A stretch of 64,000 nucleotides of DNA, from assembly GCF_040907265.1 (NCBI RefSeq), contig NZ_JBFOHP010000002.1, positions 5,828,001 through 5,892,000 on the forward strand, given 5' to 3'. Shown one piece after another: positions 53,735 to 63,218 of this stretch. The stretch's first letter is position 1. Each line of letters opens with the position of its first letter. The stretch is from Streptomyces sclerotialus (lineage in GTDB: Bacteria; Actinomycetota; Actinomycetes; Streptomycetales; Streptomycetaceae). The notes beneath the pieces were generated by a model. That model worked only from the letters and a program-made list of their open reading frames with translations. It made no database searches and was not told where the DNA came from. The position numbers and the translations under genes were made by a program.

Positions 53735-56671
53735 GTGACGGACAGCGTGGAGAAGACGGCTACGGCCGACGGGCCGGGTACGGCTTCGGGCGGGTCGGCG
53801 GGTCCGACGGCGGGCGTGGGCCCGGAAGCGGGCTCCGGTCCGGAGCTCCGGGGCGGCGGGACGGACCTCGTGGGCGACGCTGCGGAGCTTCGAGGCGGCG
53901 GTGCGGAGACCGGAGCGGCCGCCGGGGGCGGCCACGCGGCCGCGGACGGGAAGGACGCCGACGCCGACGGGAAGGACGCCGACGCCGACGGGAAGGACGC
54001 CGACGCCGGCGAGGAGGGTTACGCCGGCGCCCGGCTGCGGCTCCTCCAGGACGCCACCACGGCCGGTCCCGAACGCCGGGCGGCCCTGGCCCACCTGACC
54101 GACCAGTGGCTGGCCGGACTCTTCGGGGCCGCCGCAGCGCAGAGCGGCGTCAGCGGCGCCTCCCTCGTCGCCGTCGGCGGCTACGGCCGCGGCGAACTCT
54201 CCCCCCGCAGCGACCTCGACCTGCTCCTCCTCCACGACGGCAAGGCCTCGGCACAGGAGGTCGCGGCCCTCGCCGACCGCCTCTGGTACCCGCTGTGGGA
54301 CCTCGGCCTGGACCTGGACCACTCCGTCCGTACCCTCGCCGAGGCCCGCCGCACCGCCCGCGACGACCTCAAGGCACAGCTCGGCCTGCTCGACGCCCGG
54401 CACCTCGCGGGCAGCGCCGACCTCACCGCCGCCCTGCGCACCGCGAGCTTCGCCGACTGGCGTGAGGCGGCGCCCGAACGCCTTCCCGAACTCCACGCCC
54501 TCTGCCTGGACCGCGCCGACCGCCAGGGTGAGCTGCAGTACCTCCTCGAACCCGACCTGAAGGAGGCCAGAGGCGGCCTCCGCGACGTCACCGCCCTGCG
54601 CGCGGTGGCCGCTTCCTGGCTCGCCGACGCGCCCAGAGCCGGCCTGGAGGCGGCCCGCGGCCGTCTGCTGGACGTACGCGACGCCCTGCACCTGGTGACC
54701 GGGCGGGCCACCGACCGCCTCGCGCTCCAGGAGCAGGACCAGGTCGCGGCGGCCCTCGGCACGCTCGACGCCGACACCCTGCTGCGTCAGGTGTACGAGT
54801 CGGCCCGCACGATCTCGTACGCCGGCGACGTCACCTGGCGCGAGGTCGGACGGGTGCTCCGGTCCCGCTCCGTACGGCCGTCGCTGCGCGGGCTGATCAG
54901 CGGCCGGAACGGGCGGAACGGGCGGACGGCGGGCCGGGGCGAGCGTTCGCCGCTGGCCGAGGGCGTCGTCGAGCACGAGGGCGAGGTCGTGCTGGCCCGT
55001 ACGGCCCGCCCCGAACGCGACGCCGTGCTGCCGCTGCGCGCCGCCGCCGCTGCGGCCCAGGCCGGGCTGCCGCTGTCCCCGCACGCCGTGCGCCGGCTGG
55101 CCACGGCGGCCCGGCCGCTGCCGGTGCCCTGGCCCGCCGAGGCCCGCGAGGAACTGCTGACGCTGCTGGGCGCGGGCGCGCGCACCGTGCCCGTCTGGGA
55201 GGCGCTGGAGGCCGAGGGGATCATCACCCGGCTGCTGCCGGACTGGGAGCGGGTGCGCTGCCGCCCGCAGCGCAACGCCGTGCACCGCTGGACCGTCGAC
55301 CGGCACCTCGTCGAGACGGCCGTACGCGCCTCCGCCCTGACGCGCCGCGTCCACCGACCCGACCTGCTCCTGATGGCCGCGCTGCTGCACGACATCGGCA
55401 AGGGCTGGCCCGGCGACCACTCGGTGTCCGGCGAGACCATCGCCCGCGACGTGGCCGCCCGGCTCGGCTTCGACGCCAAGGACACGGACGTCATCGCCAC
55501 CCTCGTCCGCCACCACCTCCTTCTCGTCGAGACCGCCACCCGCCGCGACCTGGACGATCCGGCCACGGTCGGCTCGGTCGCCCAGGTGGTCCGCACGCCC
55601 GGCACGCTGGAGCTGCTGCACGCGCTCACCGAGGCCGACGCCCTGGCCACCGGGCCCGCCGCCTGGAGCCGCTGGCGCGAGGGGCTGGTCGCCGACCTGG
55701 TCCGGCGGGTCGGCGGGCTGCTGGCGGGCGAGCCGGACGCGACCGCGGCCACGCCTTGGGAGCCCACCACGGAACAGGAACGCCTCGCCGTCGAGGCCTG
55801 GCGCACGGGCGAACCGGTACTGACTCTGCACCCTCGTGCCGAGGCACCCGTGACTCCGCAGTCGGCGGAGGCGCCACGGTCCGGGGAGGGGTCTCTCGGG
55901 GGATCCGCCGAGGCTCCGCGATCCGCTGAGGCCCCGGGGGCCGCGGGGGATCCGGAACCGCTCGGCGTCGAGCTCCTGATCGCCGTACCGGACCGCCCGG
56001 GCATCCTCCCCGCCACCGCCGGCGTACTCGCCGTGCACCGTCTCACCGTCCGCGCCGCCGACCTGCGCGTCATGCCGCTTCCGGAGGAGGTCTACGGGGC
56101 GGAGGGGCTGGCCGAGGCGGCAGACCTGTCCGGGACGGGGGAACGGTCCGGGACGAGGGAACGGTCCGGGACGAGGGAACGGTCCGGGGCTGAGGAGCCG
56201 CGCACAGCGGCAGAGGCCTCCCCGCGCGCCGCCGTCCGCCGTCCGATGCTGCTCCTCAGCTGGCGGGTGGCGGCGGAGTACGGCTCGCTGCCGCAGGTGG
56301 CCCGGCTCCGCGCCGACCTCGTACGGGCCCTGGACGGCTCGCTCGACATCCCCGCGCGCCTGGCCGAGCGCGAACGGGCTTATGCGCGGCGCCTGCGCGG
56401 CCTGCAGGCGCCGCCGCCCCGGGTGACGGTGGCGCCCGGCGGTTCCCGGTCCGCCACCGTGATCGAGGTACGGGCCCAGGACGCCCACGGCCTGCTGTAC
56501 CGCATCGGCCGGGCCCTGGAGGACGCGGGCGTCACCGTACGCAGCGCCCACGTCAGCACCCTGGGCGCCAACGCGGTGGACGCCTTCTACGTCACGGACG
56601 CCGACGGCCGCCCCCTGCCGCCCGCCACCGCGGAAGAGGTGGCCCAGGCGGTGGAGCGCGCCCTGAAGTGA
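53735..56671 (+). CDS. glnD: PII adenylyl/uridylyltransferase GlnD
   Basis: A 978-residue bifunctional PII-modifying enzyme (adenylylating in Streptomyces). Order: Gly/Asp-rich N-terminal extension with three 21-base repeats (residues about 71-91); nucleotidyltransferase domain, GGYGRGELSPRSDLDLLLLHD with the two catalytic Asp, near 148-168; helical domain; HD domain LLHDIGKGWPGDHS near 550; ACT1 (ELLIAVPDRPGILPATAGVL) near 745, interrupted by repetitive ERSGT/RERSGT sequence; ACT2 (VIEVRAQDAHGLLYRIGRAL) near 910. It is about 150 residues longer than usual owing to these low-complexity parts. The GTG at 53735 has GAGGAG upstream. Confidence 0.95.
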   Translation: MTDSVEKTATADGPGTASGGSAGPTAGVGPEAGSGPELRGGGTDLVGDAAELRGGGAETGAAAGGGHAAADGKDADADGKDADADGKDADAGEEGYAGARLRLLQDATTAGPERRAALAHLTDQWLAGLFGAAAAQSGVSGASLVAVGGYGRGELSPRSDLDLLLLHDGKASAQEVAALADRLWYPLWDLGLDLDHSVRTLAEARRTARDDLKAQLGLLDARHLAGSADLTAALRTASFADWREAAPERLPELHALCLDRADRQGELQYLLEPDLKEARGGLRDVTALRAVAASWLADAPRAGLEAARGRLLDVRDALHLVTGRATDRLALQEQDQVAAALGTLDADTLLRQVYESARTISYAGDVTWREVGRVLRSRSVRPSLRGLISGRNGRNGRTAGRGERSPLAEGVVEHEGEVVLARTARPERDAVLPLRAAAAAAQAGLPLSPHAVRRLATAARPLPVPWPAEAREELLTLLGAGARTVPVWEALEAEGIITRLLPDWERVRCRPQRNAVHRWTVDRHLVETAVRASALTRRVHRPDLLLMAALLHDIGKGWPGDHSVSGETIARDVAARLGFDAKDTDVIATLVRHHLLLVETATRRDLDDPATVGSVAQVVRTPGTLELLHALTEADALATGPAAWSRWREGLVADLVRRVGGLLAGEPDATAATPWEPTTEQERLAVEAWRTGEPVLTLHPRAEAPVTPQSAEAPRSGEGSLGGSAEAPRSAEAPGAAGDPEPLGVELLIAVPDRPGILPATAGVLAVHRLTVRAADLRVMPLPEEVYGAEGLAEAADLSGTGERSGTRERSGTRERSGAEEPRTAAEASPRAAVRRPMLLLSWRVAAEYGSLPQVARLRADLVRALDGSLDIPARLAERERAYARRLRGLQAPPPRVTVAPGGSRSATVIEVRAQDAHGLLYRIGRALEDAGVTVRSAHVSTLGANAVDAFYVTDADGRPLPPATAEEVAQAVERALK
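53945..54007 (+). repeat. Three perfect 21-base tandem repeats in glnD
   Basis: The units at 53945, 53966 and 53987 each encode DGKDADA. It is in-frame, acidic/basic, and located before the catalytic domain. Copy number is likely variable. Confidence 0.85.
56133..56190 (+). repeat. 18-base tandem repeats within the first ACT domain of glnD
   Basis: About three units of GGGACGAGGGAACGGTCC type encode repeated RSGTRE/RSGTGE hexads. They sit in a loop between strands of ACT1. Confidence 0.7.
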
Positions 56672-56867
56672 GCGGAGCGGCCCCGCTCCTCCCGGGTCCG
56701 CGACGGGTGGAGCCGGAGGGGTCGGCGGGGCGCCGTGGCGCGCCCCGCGCACCTGGGGAGACCGCCCCCGTCCGCCTCTTCGGGTAGCCCGGGACGTTCT
56801 GTACCGTGGGGCGGATACTCTAGAAGCCGATTGACTCCACCCCCGACCCCGAGGATCGACGACCGCC

Positions 56868-58427
56868 GTGTTCGATACGCTTTCCGACCGCCTGGCGAGT
56901 ACTTTCAAAAATCTCCGGGGCAAGGGGCGCCTCTCCGAGGCGGACATCGACGCCACCGCGCGCGAGATCCGTATCGCCCTGCTCGAAGCGGATGTCGCGC
57001 TCCCCGTCGTCCGCGCCTTCATCAAGCAGGTGAAGGAGCGCGCGCTGGGCGCCGAGGTCTCCCAGGCGCTGAACCCCGCCCAGCAGGTCATCAAGATCGT
57101 CAACGAGGAGCTCATCGGCATCCTCGGCGGCGAGACCCGGCGGCTCCGCTTCGCCAAGCAGCCGCCGACGGTCATCATGCTCGCCGGTCTGCAGGGTGCC
57201 GGTAAGACCACGCTGGCCGGCAAGCTGGGCCGCTGGCTCAAGGCGCAGGGCCACGCCCCGCTGCTGGTCGCCTGCGACCTCCAGCGTCCGAACGCCGTGA
57301 ACCAGCTCACCGTCGTCGCCGAGCGCGCCGGCGTGGCGATCTTCGCCCCGGAGCCGGGCAACGGCGTCGGCGACCCGGTCAAGGTCGCCCAGGACTCCAT
57401 CGAGTTCGCCCGCGGCAAGCAGCACGACGTCGTGATCGTCGACACCGCCGGCCGCCTGGGCATCGACCAGGAGCTGATGCAGCAGGCCGCGGACATCCGT
57501 GACGCGGTCGAGCCCGACGAGGTCCTCTTCGTCGTCGACGCCATGATCGGCCAGGACGCGGTCAACACCGCCGAGGCCTTCCGCGACGGCGTCGGCTTCG
57601 ACGGCGTCGTGCTCTCCAAGCTCGACGGCGACGCCCGCGGTGGTGCCGCGCTCTCCATCGCGCACGTCACCGGCAAGCAGATCATGTTCGCCTCCAACGG
57701 CGAGAAGCTGGACGACTTCGACGCGTTCCACCCGGACCGCATGGCGTCCCGCATCCTCGGCATGGGCGACATGCTGTCGCTCATCGAGAAGGCCGAGCAG
57801 ACCTTCAGCCAGGCCGAGGCCGAGAAGATGGCGGCCAAGCTGCAGAAGGGTCCGAAGGAGTTCACGCTCGACGACTTCCTGGCCCAGATGGAGCAGGTCC
57901 GCAAGATGGGCTCCATCTCCAAGCTGCTCGGCATGCTGCCCGGCATGGCGCAGATGAAGGACCAGATCAACAACCTCGACGAGCGCGACGTCGACCGCAC
58001 CGCCGCGATCATCAAGTCGATGACCCCCGGCGAGCGCCAGGACCCGACGATCATCAACGGCTCGCGTCGCGCCCGTATCGCACGCGGTTCGGGTGTGGAC
58101 GTCAGCGCCGTGAAGAGCCTGGTCGAGCGCTTCTTCGACGCCCGCAAGATGATGTCGAAGATGGCCCAGGGCGGCGGCATGCCGGGGATGCCGGGCATGC
58201 CCGGGATGCCGGGGATGGGCGGCGGCGCCAAGAAGAAGAAGCAGCAGAAGAAGGCCAAGGGCAAGCAGCGCAGCGGCAACCCCATGAAGCGCAAGGCCGA
58301 CGAGCAGGCCGCCGCGGCCCGCCGCGAGGCCGCCCAGAACGGCAACCCGCTCGGTCTTCCGCAGGGCGGCCAGAACGACCCGCAGAACTTCGAACTGCCG
58401 GAGGAATTCAAGAAGTTCATGGGCTGA
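56868..58427 (+). CDS. ffh: Signal recognition particle protein Ffh
   Basis: A 519-residue SRP54 GTPase that binds signal sequences and SRP RNA. The N domain begins MFDTLSDRLASTFKNLRG. G motifs: GLQGAGKTTLAGKLG, DTAGRLGID and SKLDGDARGG. The M domain (from about residue 325) has the RNA-binding region INGSRRARIARGSGV, then a Met-rich GMPGMPGMPGM tract and a Lys-rich tail typical of actinobacteria. The GTG at 56868 follows GAGGATCGACGACC. Its last 11 bases overlap the end of the convergent yhfW-like gene. Confidence 0.97.
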   Translation: MFDTLSDRLASTFKNLRGKGRLSEADIDATAREIRIALLEADVALPVVRAFIKQVKERALGAEVSQALNPAQQVIKIVNEELIGILGGETRRLRFAKQPPTVIMLAGLQGAGKTTLAGKLGRWLKAQGHAPLLVACDLQRPNAVNQLTVVAERAGVAIFAPEPGNGVGDPVKVAQDSIEFARGKQHDVVIVDTAGRLGIDQELMQQAADIRDAVEPDEVLFVVDAMIGQDAVNTAEAFRDGVGFDGVVLSKLDGDARGGAALSIAHVTGKQIMFASNGEKLDDFDAFHPDRMASRILGMGDMLSLIEKAEQTFSQAEAEKMAAKLQKGPKEFTLDDFLAQMEQVRKMGSISKLLGMLPGMAQMKDQINNLDERDVDRTAAIIKSMTPGERQDPTIINGSRRARIARGSGVDVSAVKSLVERFFDARKMMSKMAQGGGMPGMPGMPGMPGMGGGAKKKKQQKKAKGKQRSGNPMKRKADEQAAAARREAAQNGNPLGLPQGGQNDPQNFELPEEFKKFMG

Positions 58428-59829
58428 GCCCCGTCCCGCAGCGGCCCTCCGCCCGCACGGCCCCGCCCGGTACACCCCGGCCGGGGCCGTCCGCGTACCC
58501 GGAGCGGGGACGCTCCGCGTGGAGCGGGGTGCCGTTGGCGAGCTCGGCCGGGTTCAGGCCCAGTGCGACGGCGGCGGTGGCCCCCACATCCGCGAGCGAC
58601 GCGGCGTCCGGGAGGCGCTCGGCGGCCTCGGCACCGGGGCGATGGATCAGCACCGGCACGTACTCCCGGGTGTGGAAGGCGTGCCCGACCGTGGGGTCGT
58701 TGCCGTGGTCACCGGTGACGATCAGCCGGTCGCCGGGTGCGGTGAGCAGCGGCAGCAGCGCCGCGATCCCCTCGTCCACCCGCCGCAGCACCGCCGCGTA
58801 CCGGTCCGGGTCCTGCTGGTGTCCGGCCAGGTCGGTCTCCTGCACATTGCTGACCACCAGCGCCGCCGCCTCCTCCGCCGCCGCCCCCTCGGGCCCGGCC
58901 CGCGCGTCCCTCTTGGCCCCCACGCCCCGCCCGGCTGCTCTCTCCTGCCCCGCACCTTCGCCCCGCCCCGCTGCCCGGACCGCGTCCACCGTGTGCTTCA
59001 GCACCTTCCCGGTGTCCACCGCCGGCAGCCGAACCGCCGCGCCGCAGGCGAGGATGTCGGCCGCCTTCCCGACGAGCGTGACGGGAACCCCCGCGCGGGC
59101 GGCGGCCTCCGGCAGCTGCCGGGTGTGGTCCAGCGGCGCGCCCAGATGCTGCACCTGCAGACCGCCGTTGCGGTAGAAGCCGCTGGCCGGGGTGTCCAGC
59201 CCGACCGTGCCCGCCTCCCCGTGCCGGACGAACCCGGCCAGCGGCCCGTCGGCATGGCCGCCCACCGCGATCACCCGGGCCACCGGCGCGACCGTCCTGA
59301 CCACCCGCGCCACGGCCAGCACCTGTGCGAACGACGCCTCCGCCAGCCGCGCCGAGGCGTTCCAGTTGATGCCGGGGTCGGCCTCCAGGTTGTCGTGCAC
59401 CAGCACACCCCCGTCGACCACCACCAGCGGCTTCCCGTCGAGCGGTTCCGTACGGTGCCCGGCCGCCCGCAGCGCCGCGGTGACCTCCTGCAGGTGCTCG
59501 GCGAGCCGCGCCACCGTCACCCGGCTGAAGTCGGCGCCCATCATCGTCTGATGTCCCGCGTACGTGTCCGCGCCCGGATAACCCAGCGCCGCCCGGCCGG
59601 CCGCTACCGGCAGCGCGGGGCGCGGCGCGAGGTCCGGGTGCGGGCGGACCGCGCCCAGCCCGAGCGCGCCGAACGAGGGCAGTTCCAGAGGGCGGCCGGT
59701 CGCCGCACGGTGGTGGTCGAGGAGATGGCCGAGGGTGTCGGCTTCGGCGTCGCCGGGGCGCAGCGCTCCGGCATCCGGCATCGCGCCGATGCCGAGGCCG
59801 TCGACGACGAGGATGACGATCGTGCTCAT
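58417..59829 (-). CDS. yhfW: YhfW-like metalloenzyme (phosphopentomutase/alkaline-phosphatase superfamily)
   Basis: A 470-residue protein similar to phosphopentomutase DeoB and, in this gene context, to E. coli YhfW. Metal-site motifs: VILVVDGLGIGAMPDAG at the N-terminus with the first Asp, TMMGADF for the cap/nucleophile region (Thr), and the C-terminal VTGDHGNDPTVGHAFHTREYVPVL with Asp/His ligands. An Ala/Gly/Arg/Glu-rich insert lies near residues 310-345. The ATG at 59829 has AGGAA upstream. It is the last gene of the yhf-like operon, about 105 bases after yhfX, and its stop lies inside the 3' end of ffh on the other strand. The reaction is unknown; isomerisation of a sugar or alkyl phosphate is plausible. 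Confidence 0.87.
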   Translation of the reverse strand: MSTIVILVVDGLGIGAMPDAGALRPGDAEADTLGHLLDHHRAATGRPLELPSFGALGLGAVRPHPDLAPRPALPVAAGRAALGYPGADTYAGHQTMMGADFSRVTVARLAEHLQEVTAALRAAGHRTEPLDGKPLVVVDGGVLVHDNLEADPGINWNASARLAEASFAQVLAVARVVRTVAPVARVIAVGGHADGPLAGFVRHGEAGTVGLDTPASGFYRNGGLQVQHLGAPLDHTRQLPEAAARAGVPVTLVGKAADILACGAAVRLPAVDTGKVLKHTVDAVRAAGRGEGAGQERAAGRGVGAKRDARAGPEGAAAEEAAALVVSNVQETDLAGHQQDPDRYAAVLRRVDEGIAALLPLLTAPGDRLIVTGDHGNDPTVGHAFHTREYVPVLIHRPGAEAAERLPDAASLADVGATAAVALGLNPAELANGTPLHAERPRSGYADGPGRGVPGGAVRAEGRCGTGLSP

Positions 59830-59933
59830 GGCGGTTCCTGGCGTCCGAGACGGATGAGGCGTGCAGGAGGCGGCGGGTACCGGCGGGCCGGCGGGCCGGC
59901 GGACCGGTAAACCCGTGTCAGTAGGCCGGTACG

Positions 59934-61151
59934 TCAATAAGGCCTCCCCAAGGGGTCGTAGAGGCCGCTGAGTTTCGGCGTGCCCGAGGACAGTCCGGAG
60001 ACGACCGCGACGGTGCTGCGGGTGACGAAGATCTGCGTACGGAACGCCAGCACGGCGGTGTCTCCGGCCCGCGCGTCACCGGGGGCGAGCAGCCGGTAGT
60101 AGTCGATGTTCGCCGCGGGCGCGTCCTCGACCCGCAACCGCGCCCCGGTCCGCGGGATCAGCGCTTCCTTGGCGCGGCCCCGGGGATAGAAGCCGCCCCC
60201 GTACAGCGCGGGCCGTCCGTCGGCGAGCGTGTGGGCGACCTCGCTGACGTACACGTAAGCGGGTCGCTCCGGCTGCTCGTGGTCCACCGCGTGCAGCGGC
60301 GTGGTGCCGGTCAGGGCGTGACCGGGCTCGCCGTGCGTCGCGTCCAGCCGGGCCAGCAGCGGCAGGGTGGCCATCGACGTGGCGCTCGGCGCGCTGAGCT
60401 TGAGGTCCGTGTGTCCGCGGGCGGCGAGCCGCCCGACGGCCCTACGGGCCAGCGCGAAGTTGGGCGTCGGCCGCGGCTCCCCGGTCTCCGGATCGCACAG
60501 CACGCACGGGAACGCCGTCACACCGGCCACCCGGATCCCCGGCAGCCGCTCGGCCTCATCGAGGAACTCGTCCAGCCCGCCTGAACCCTCAGGCCCTCCC
60601 AGCCCGCCCGGGCTTCCCGGCCGCGCAGGTGCGCCGTCACGGCTGTCGAGCCGTACGCCGCCCTCCTGCCCCGGGTAGACGGCTCCGGGGGCGCCCGCCA
60701 GCCGGATCAGTACGTCCTGCACGTATCCGAGGCGGGTGGCGGCGTCCGAGACGGCCCGGGCGTTCGCCAGGTCGTAGACGGTGACGGTCTCCGGGCGCCA
60801 GGCGAGCATCTCGGGCAGCGCACGGGCCGGGATCTGTACGAGATGGCCGAGGTTGCCGGCCTGCGCGCCCGCCGCGTGCAGGACGCGGGCCTCGGGTCCG
60901 TCGATGGCCGCGAACCGGGGGATGTGCCGGGCGATGGCCTCGATCAGCTCGGGGTTGCGGCCGAGCTGCTTGACGACGAACCACAGCGACAGCCCGAGCC
61001 GGTCCGCCTCCCGGGCGAGCAGCGCGGCATTGGACTCGATGGCGTCCAGGTCCATGACGTACGTGTCCGGCGGAATGGCCCCGGAGTCGTGCAACTCGGC
61101 CGCGAAGGCGACCAGTTCCGGATTGCGGTGGAGGACGGCGTCGAGGAACAC
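59934..61151 (-). CDS. yhfX: YhfX-like PLP-dependent alanine-racemase-fold enzyme
   Basis: A 405-residue fold-type III PLP enzyme. The barrel starts TYVMDLDAIESNAALLAREA, and the PLP Lys is expected in LWFVVKQLGRN. A C-terminal beta domain contains YYRLLAPGDARAGDTAVL. It resembles E. coli YhfX more than true alanine racemase or D-threonine aldolase. The GTG at 61151 has AGGGGA upstream and lies two bases after the yhfS stop, so the two PLP enzymes are translationally linked. Substrate unknown; racemisation or elimination on a phosphorylated amino acid is conceivable. A Gly/Pro-rich loop around residues 175-195 is an insertion. Confidence 0.87.
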   Translation of the reverse strand: MFLDAVLHRNPELVAFAAELHDSGAIPPDTYVMDLDAIESNAALLAREADRLGLSLWFVVKQLGRNPELIEAIARHIPRFAAIDGPEARVLHAAGAQAGNLGHLVQIPARALPEMLAWRPETVTVYDLANARAVSDAATRLGYVQDVLIRLAGAPGAVYPGQEGGVRLDSRDGAPARPGSPGGLGGPEGSGGLDEFLDEAERLPGIRVAGVTAFPCVLCDPETGEPRPTPNFALARRAVGRLAARGHTDLKLSAPSATSMATLPLLARLDATHGEPGHALTGTTPLHAVDHEQPERPAYVYVSEVAHTLADGRPALYGGGFYPRGRAKEALIPRTGARLRVEDAPAANIDYYRLLAPGDARAGDTAVLAFRTQIFVTRSTVAVVSGLSSGTPKLSGLYDPLGRPY

Positions 61152-61153
61152 GA

Positions 61154-62275
61154 TCAGTCCCCTGTCTCGCGAAGGTCGTGCAGTGACCGGCGCAGGATGT
61201 CCAGCACGAGGTCCGCGCCGGCCCGCATGGGATTGATCCGTACGGTCCACTCCGCGAGCCCCGGCACGTCCTCCAGGGACGAGCTCGACATGCGGTAGAA
61301 CAACGGGGCGATCTCGTAACGGGAGTTGGAGCCGATGGGGTAGGGCGCCGCCCCGTACCGCGCCGCCACGGCGGGCAGTGCGCGGGCCACCGGCCGGTCC
61401 AGCCGCACCAGCAGGCAGCGGTCCTGTGCGTTCGCGACACGGACCTCGGCGACGCCGGGGACCTCCCCGGCCGCCAGCCGCGCGGCCACCTCGGCGCCCA
61501 CGGCGGACTGCAACGACCACATGACCGGTACGTGGGCGAGGGCGCGCAGCGCATCGAGCGCCTGATGTCCCTGCACCTGCCCGCCCCCGGAGTAGTTGTC
61601 GGCGTGCACACGTGCCACCAGGTCGGCGGAGCCCACCACCGCCCCGACGCCCTCCGGGCCGTGCAGCTTGAAGAGGGAGAAGCAGGAGGCGTCGGCACCC
61701 AGCTCCACCCCGCTCCTCGGGACCCGCATGACCGCGTAGTTGTCGTCGACGACCGTCCGGACGCCCGCCGCCCGGCAGGCCGTGAGCACCTCGCCCGGGT
61801 CGTAGGAGTCGGCCAGCCGCTGCCGGGCGTGCTGCACGAACGCCCAGCAGAACCGCCCGCTCGCCAGCGCCTCCGCCAGCGCCGCCCGGTCGTTGAAGTC
61901 CACCTCGGTCACCGCCGCGCCCGAACCCCGCAGGGTGACGGCGGTGGTGCGGTAGACCGGTGCGCTGTGGATGAGCAGCGGGTCGCCCGCGACGAGCGCC
62001 GCGGAGAGCGCGGCGCGGATCGCCCCGGTGCCCGCGCCCTGGACGAGGGCGGCGTCCTCGGCCCCGAAGAAGTCGGCGAGTACGGCCTCCACTCCCGCGG
62101 TCGTACGCGGCCGGCCCAGACCGGGCACGACTCCGGCGTCCGCCTCGAAGAGCCGCTCCCCTTCGAAGTGCCGTGCTACGCACTCCATCAGGCGGTACTG
62201 CCGCGTGACGGCCTCCTCCAGCGGCACGGTCGGCAGTGGGAAGGTCTCGGGCAACAGGGATTCCCGTGCGGACAT
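61154..62275 (-). CDS. yhfS: YhfS-like PLP-dependent transferase (aminotransferase fold I)
   Basis: A 373-residue fold-type I PLP enzyme. The cofactor Lys lies in CFSLFKLHGPEGVGAVVG; VVDDNYAV contains the Asp that contacts the pyridine nitrogen; VQGAGTGAIRAAL is the phosphate-binding turn. Similar to E. coli YhfS, annotated as a probable aminotransferase or lyase of the cystathionine-synthase/aspartate-aminotransferase superfamily. The ATG at 62275 follows the php stop without space, so the genes are coupled. Substrate unknown. Confidence 0.88.
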   Translation of the reverse strand: MSARESLLPETFPLPTVPLEEAVTRQYRLMECVARHFEGERLFEADAGVVPGLGRPRTTAGVEAVLADFFGAEDAALVQGAGTGAIRAALSAALVAGDPLLIHSAPVYRTTAVTLRGSGAAVTEVDFNDRAALAEALASGRFCWAFVQHARQRLADSYDPGEVLTACRAAGVRTVVDDNYAVMRVPRSGVELGADASCFSLFKLHGPEGVGAVVGSADLVARVHADNYSGGGQVQGHQALDALRALAHVPVMWSLQSAVGAEVAARLAAGEVPGVAEVRVANAQDRCLLVRLDRPVARALPAVAARYGAAPYPIGSNSRYEIAPLFYRMSSSSLEDVPGLAEWTVRINPMRAGADLVLDILRRSLHDLRETGD

Positions 62276-62276
62276 C

Positions 62277-63218
62277 TCAGGCCACCTCCTCCGTACGTGA
62301 GCCGGTGAGGAAGCGGAGCGGATTGCGGCGGGTCATGAGGTCGATCACGTCGTCGTCCACTCCTGCCGCCCTGAGTCGCGGCAGGAACGAGCGGAACAGG
62401 TGGCCGTACCCCTGGCCGCCTTCGTCCCGCAGATAGCCGTGCCGGGAGATGTCGCAGCTGAGCAGTGCCCGGTCGGCGTGCCCGGCCGCCAGCAGCGCGA
62501 GCAGCAGCCGCAACCGGGTCGCGTCGCTCCGGTAGCTCTCCTTGCCCACCGTGTCGAAGGCGACGTACGCGCCCTGCTCCGCCAGGTCCCGGTGCACGGC
62601 CGGGTCGTCCAGCAGGTCCTGGTGGCCGATGCAGATCCGGTGCGGTGGCAGGCCTTCGGCGGCGAGCAGCGCCAGCTGGGCGGGGCCGCCCCGGCCGAGC
62701 TGTGCATGCGTGACCACGGACAGGCCGGTGGCCACGGCGGCCCGCGCGGCCGCCGTGAGCGTACGCGCCTCCGGTTCGCTCGGCCGGTCTCCGTGGCTCC
62801 CGACCTCCCCTATGACGCCGGGGAGCACCCGCCCCGGCCCGATGCCTTCGGTGATCTCCCGCACCAGCGTGCCGGTCAGCTCCTCGACGCCGGCCCCGTC
62901 GACCTCGGAAGGGTGGAACGGCTCGTAGTACCAGCCGGTGGCCGCCACGACCGGCACGCCGGAGGCCGCGGAGATCCGGGCGAGCGCCGCCACGTCGCGG
63001 CCCATGCCCCGGCAGGTCGGTTCGATGACCAGCGCGAGCCCGAACACTTCGCGCAGCTCGGCGAGTTCGGCCGTGACCGCGTCCGCGTGGCGGCCGTCGA
63101 GCACCGCTTCGCGTTCGCCGTCCCGGCGCAGGTCGAGCGCCAGGTGCTCGTGCGCGAGCACGGGGCCCCGTACGGCGGCGGGGGAGAGGGGACCGGTGAC
63201 GGTCCGGATGTCGTGCAT
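62277..63218 (-). CDS. php: Phosphotriesterase homology protein (Php/YhfV-like)
   Basis: A 313-residue amidohydrolase-superfamily enzyme of the phosphotriesterase family. The binuclear metal site is complete by motif: HxH in LAHEHLALDL, bridging Glu in GVIGEVGSHG, His in VVTHAQLG, His in CIGHQDLL and Asp in LLSCDIS. A bridging Glu rather than carboxylated Lys is characteristic of Php proteins. The physiological substrate is unknown; a lactone or phosphodiester-like compound is likely. The ATG at 63218 is used. It lies 130 bases downstream of the yhfT-like gene and abuts yhfS. Confidence 0.9.
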   Translation of the reverse strand: MHDIRTVTGPLSPAAVRGPVLAHEHLALDLRRDGEREAVLDGRHADAVTAELAELREVFGLALVIEPTCRGMGRDVAALARISAASGVPVVAATGWYYEPFHPSEVDGAGVEELTGTLVREITEGIGPGRVLPGVIGEVGSHGDRPSEPEARTLTAAARAAVATGLSVVTHAQLGRGGPAQLALLAAEGLPPHRICIGHQDLLDDPAVHRDLAEQGAYVAFDTVGKESYRSDATRLRLLLALLAAGHADRALLSCDISRHGYLRDEGGQGYGHLFRSFLPRLRAAGVDDDVIDLMTRRNPLRFLTGSRTEEVA

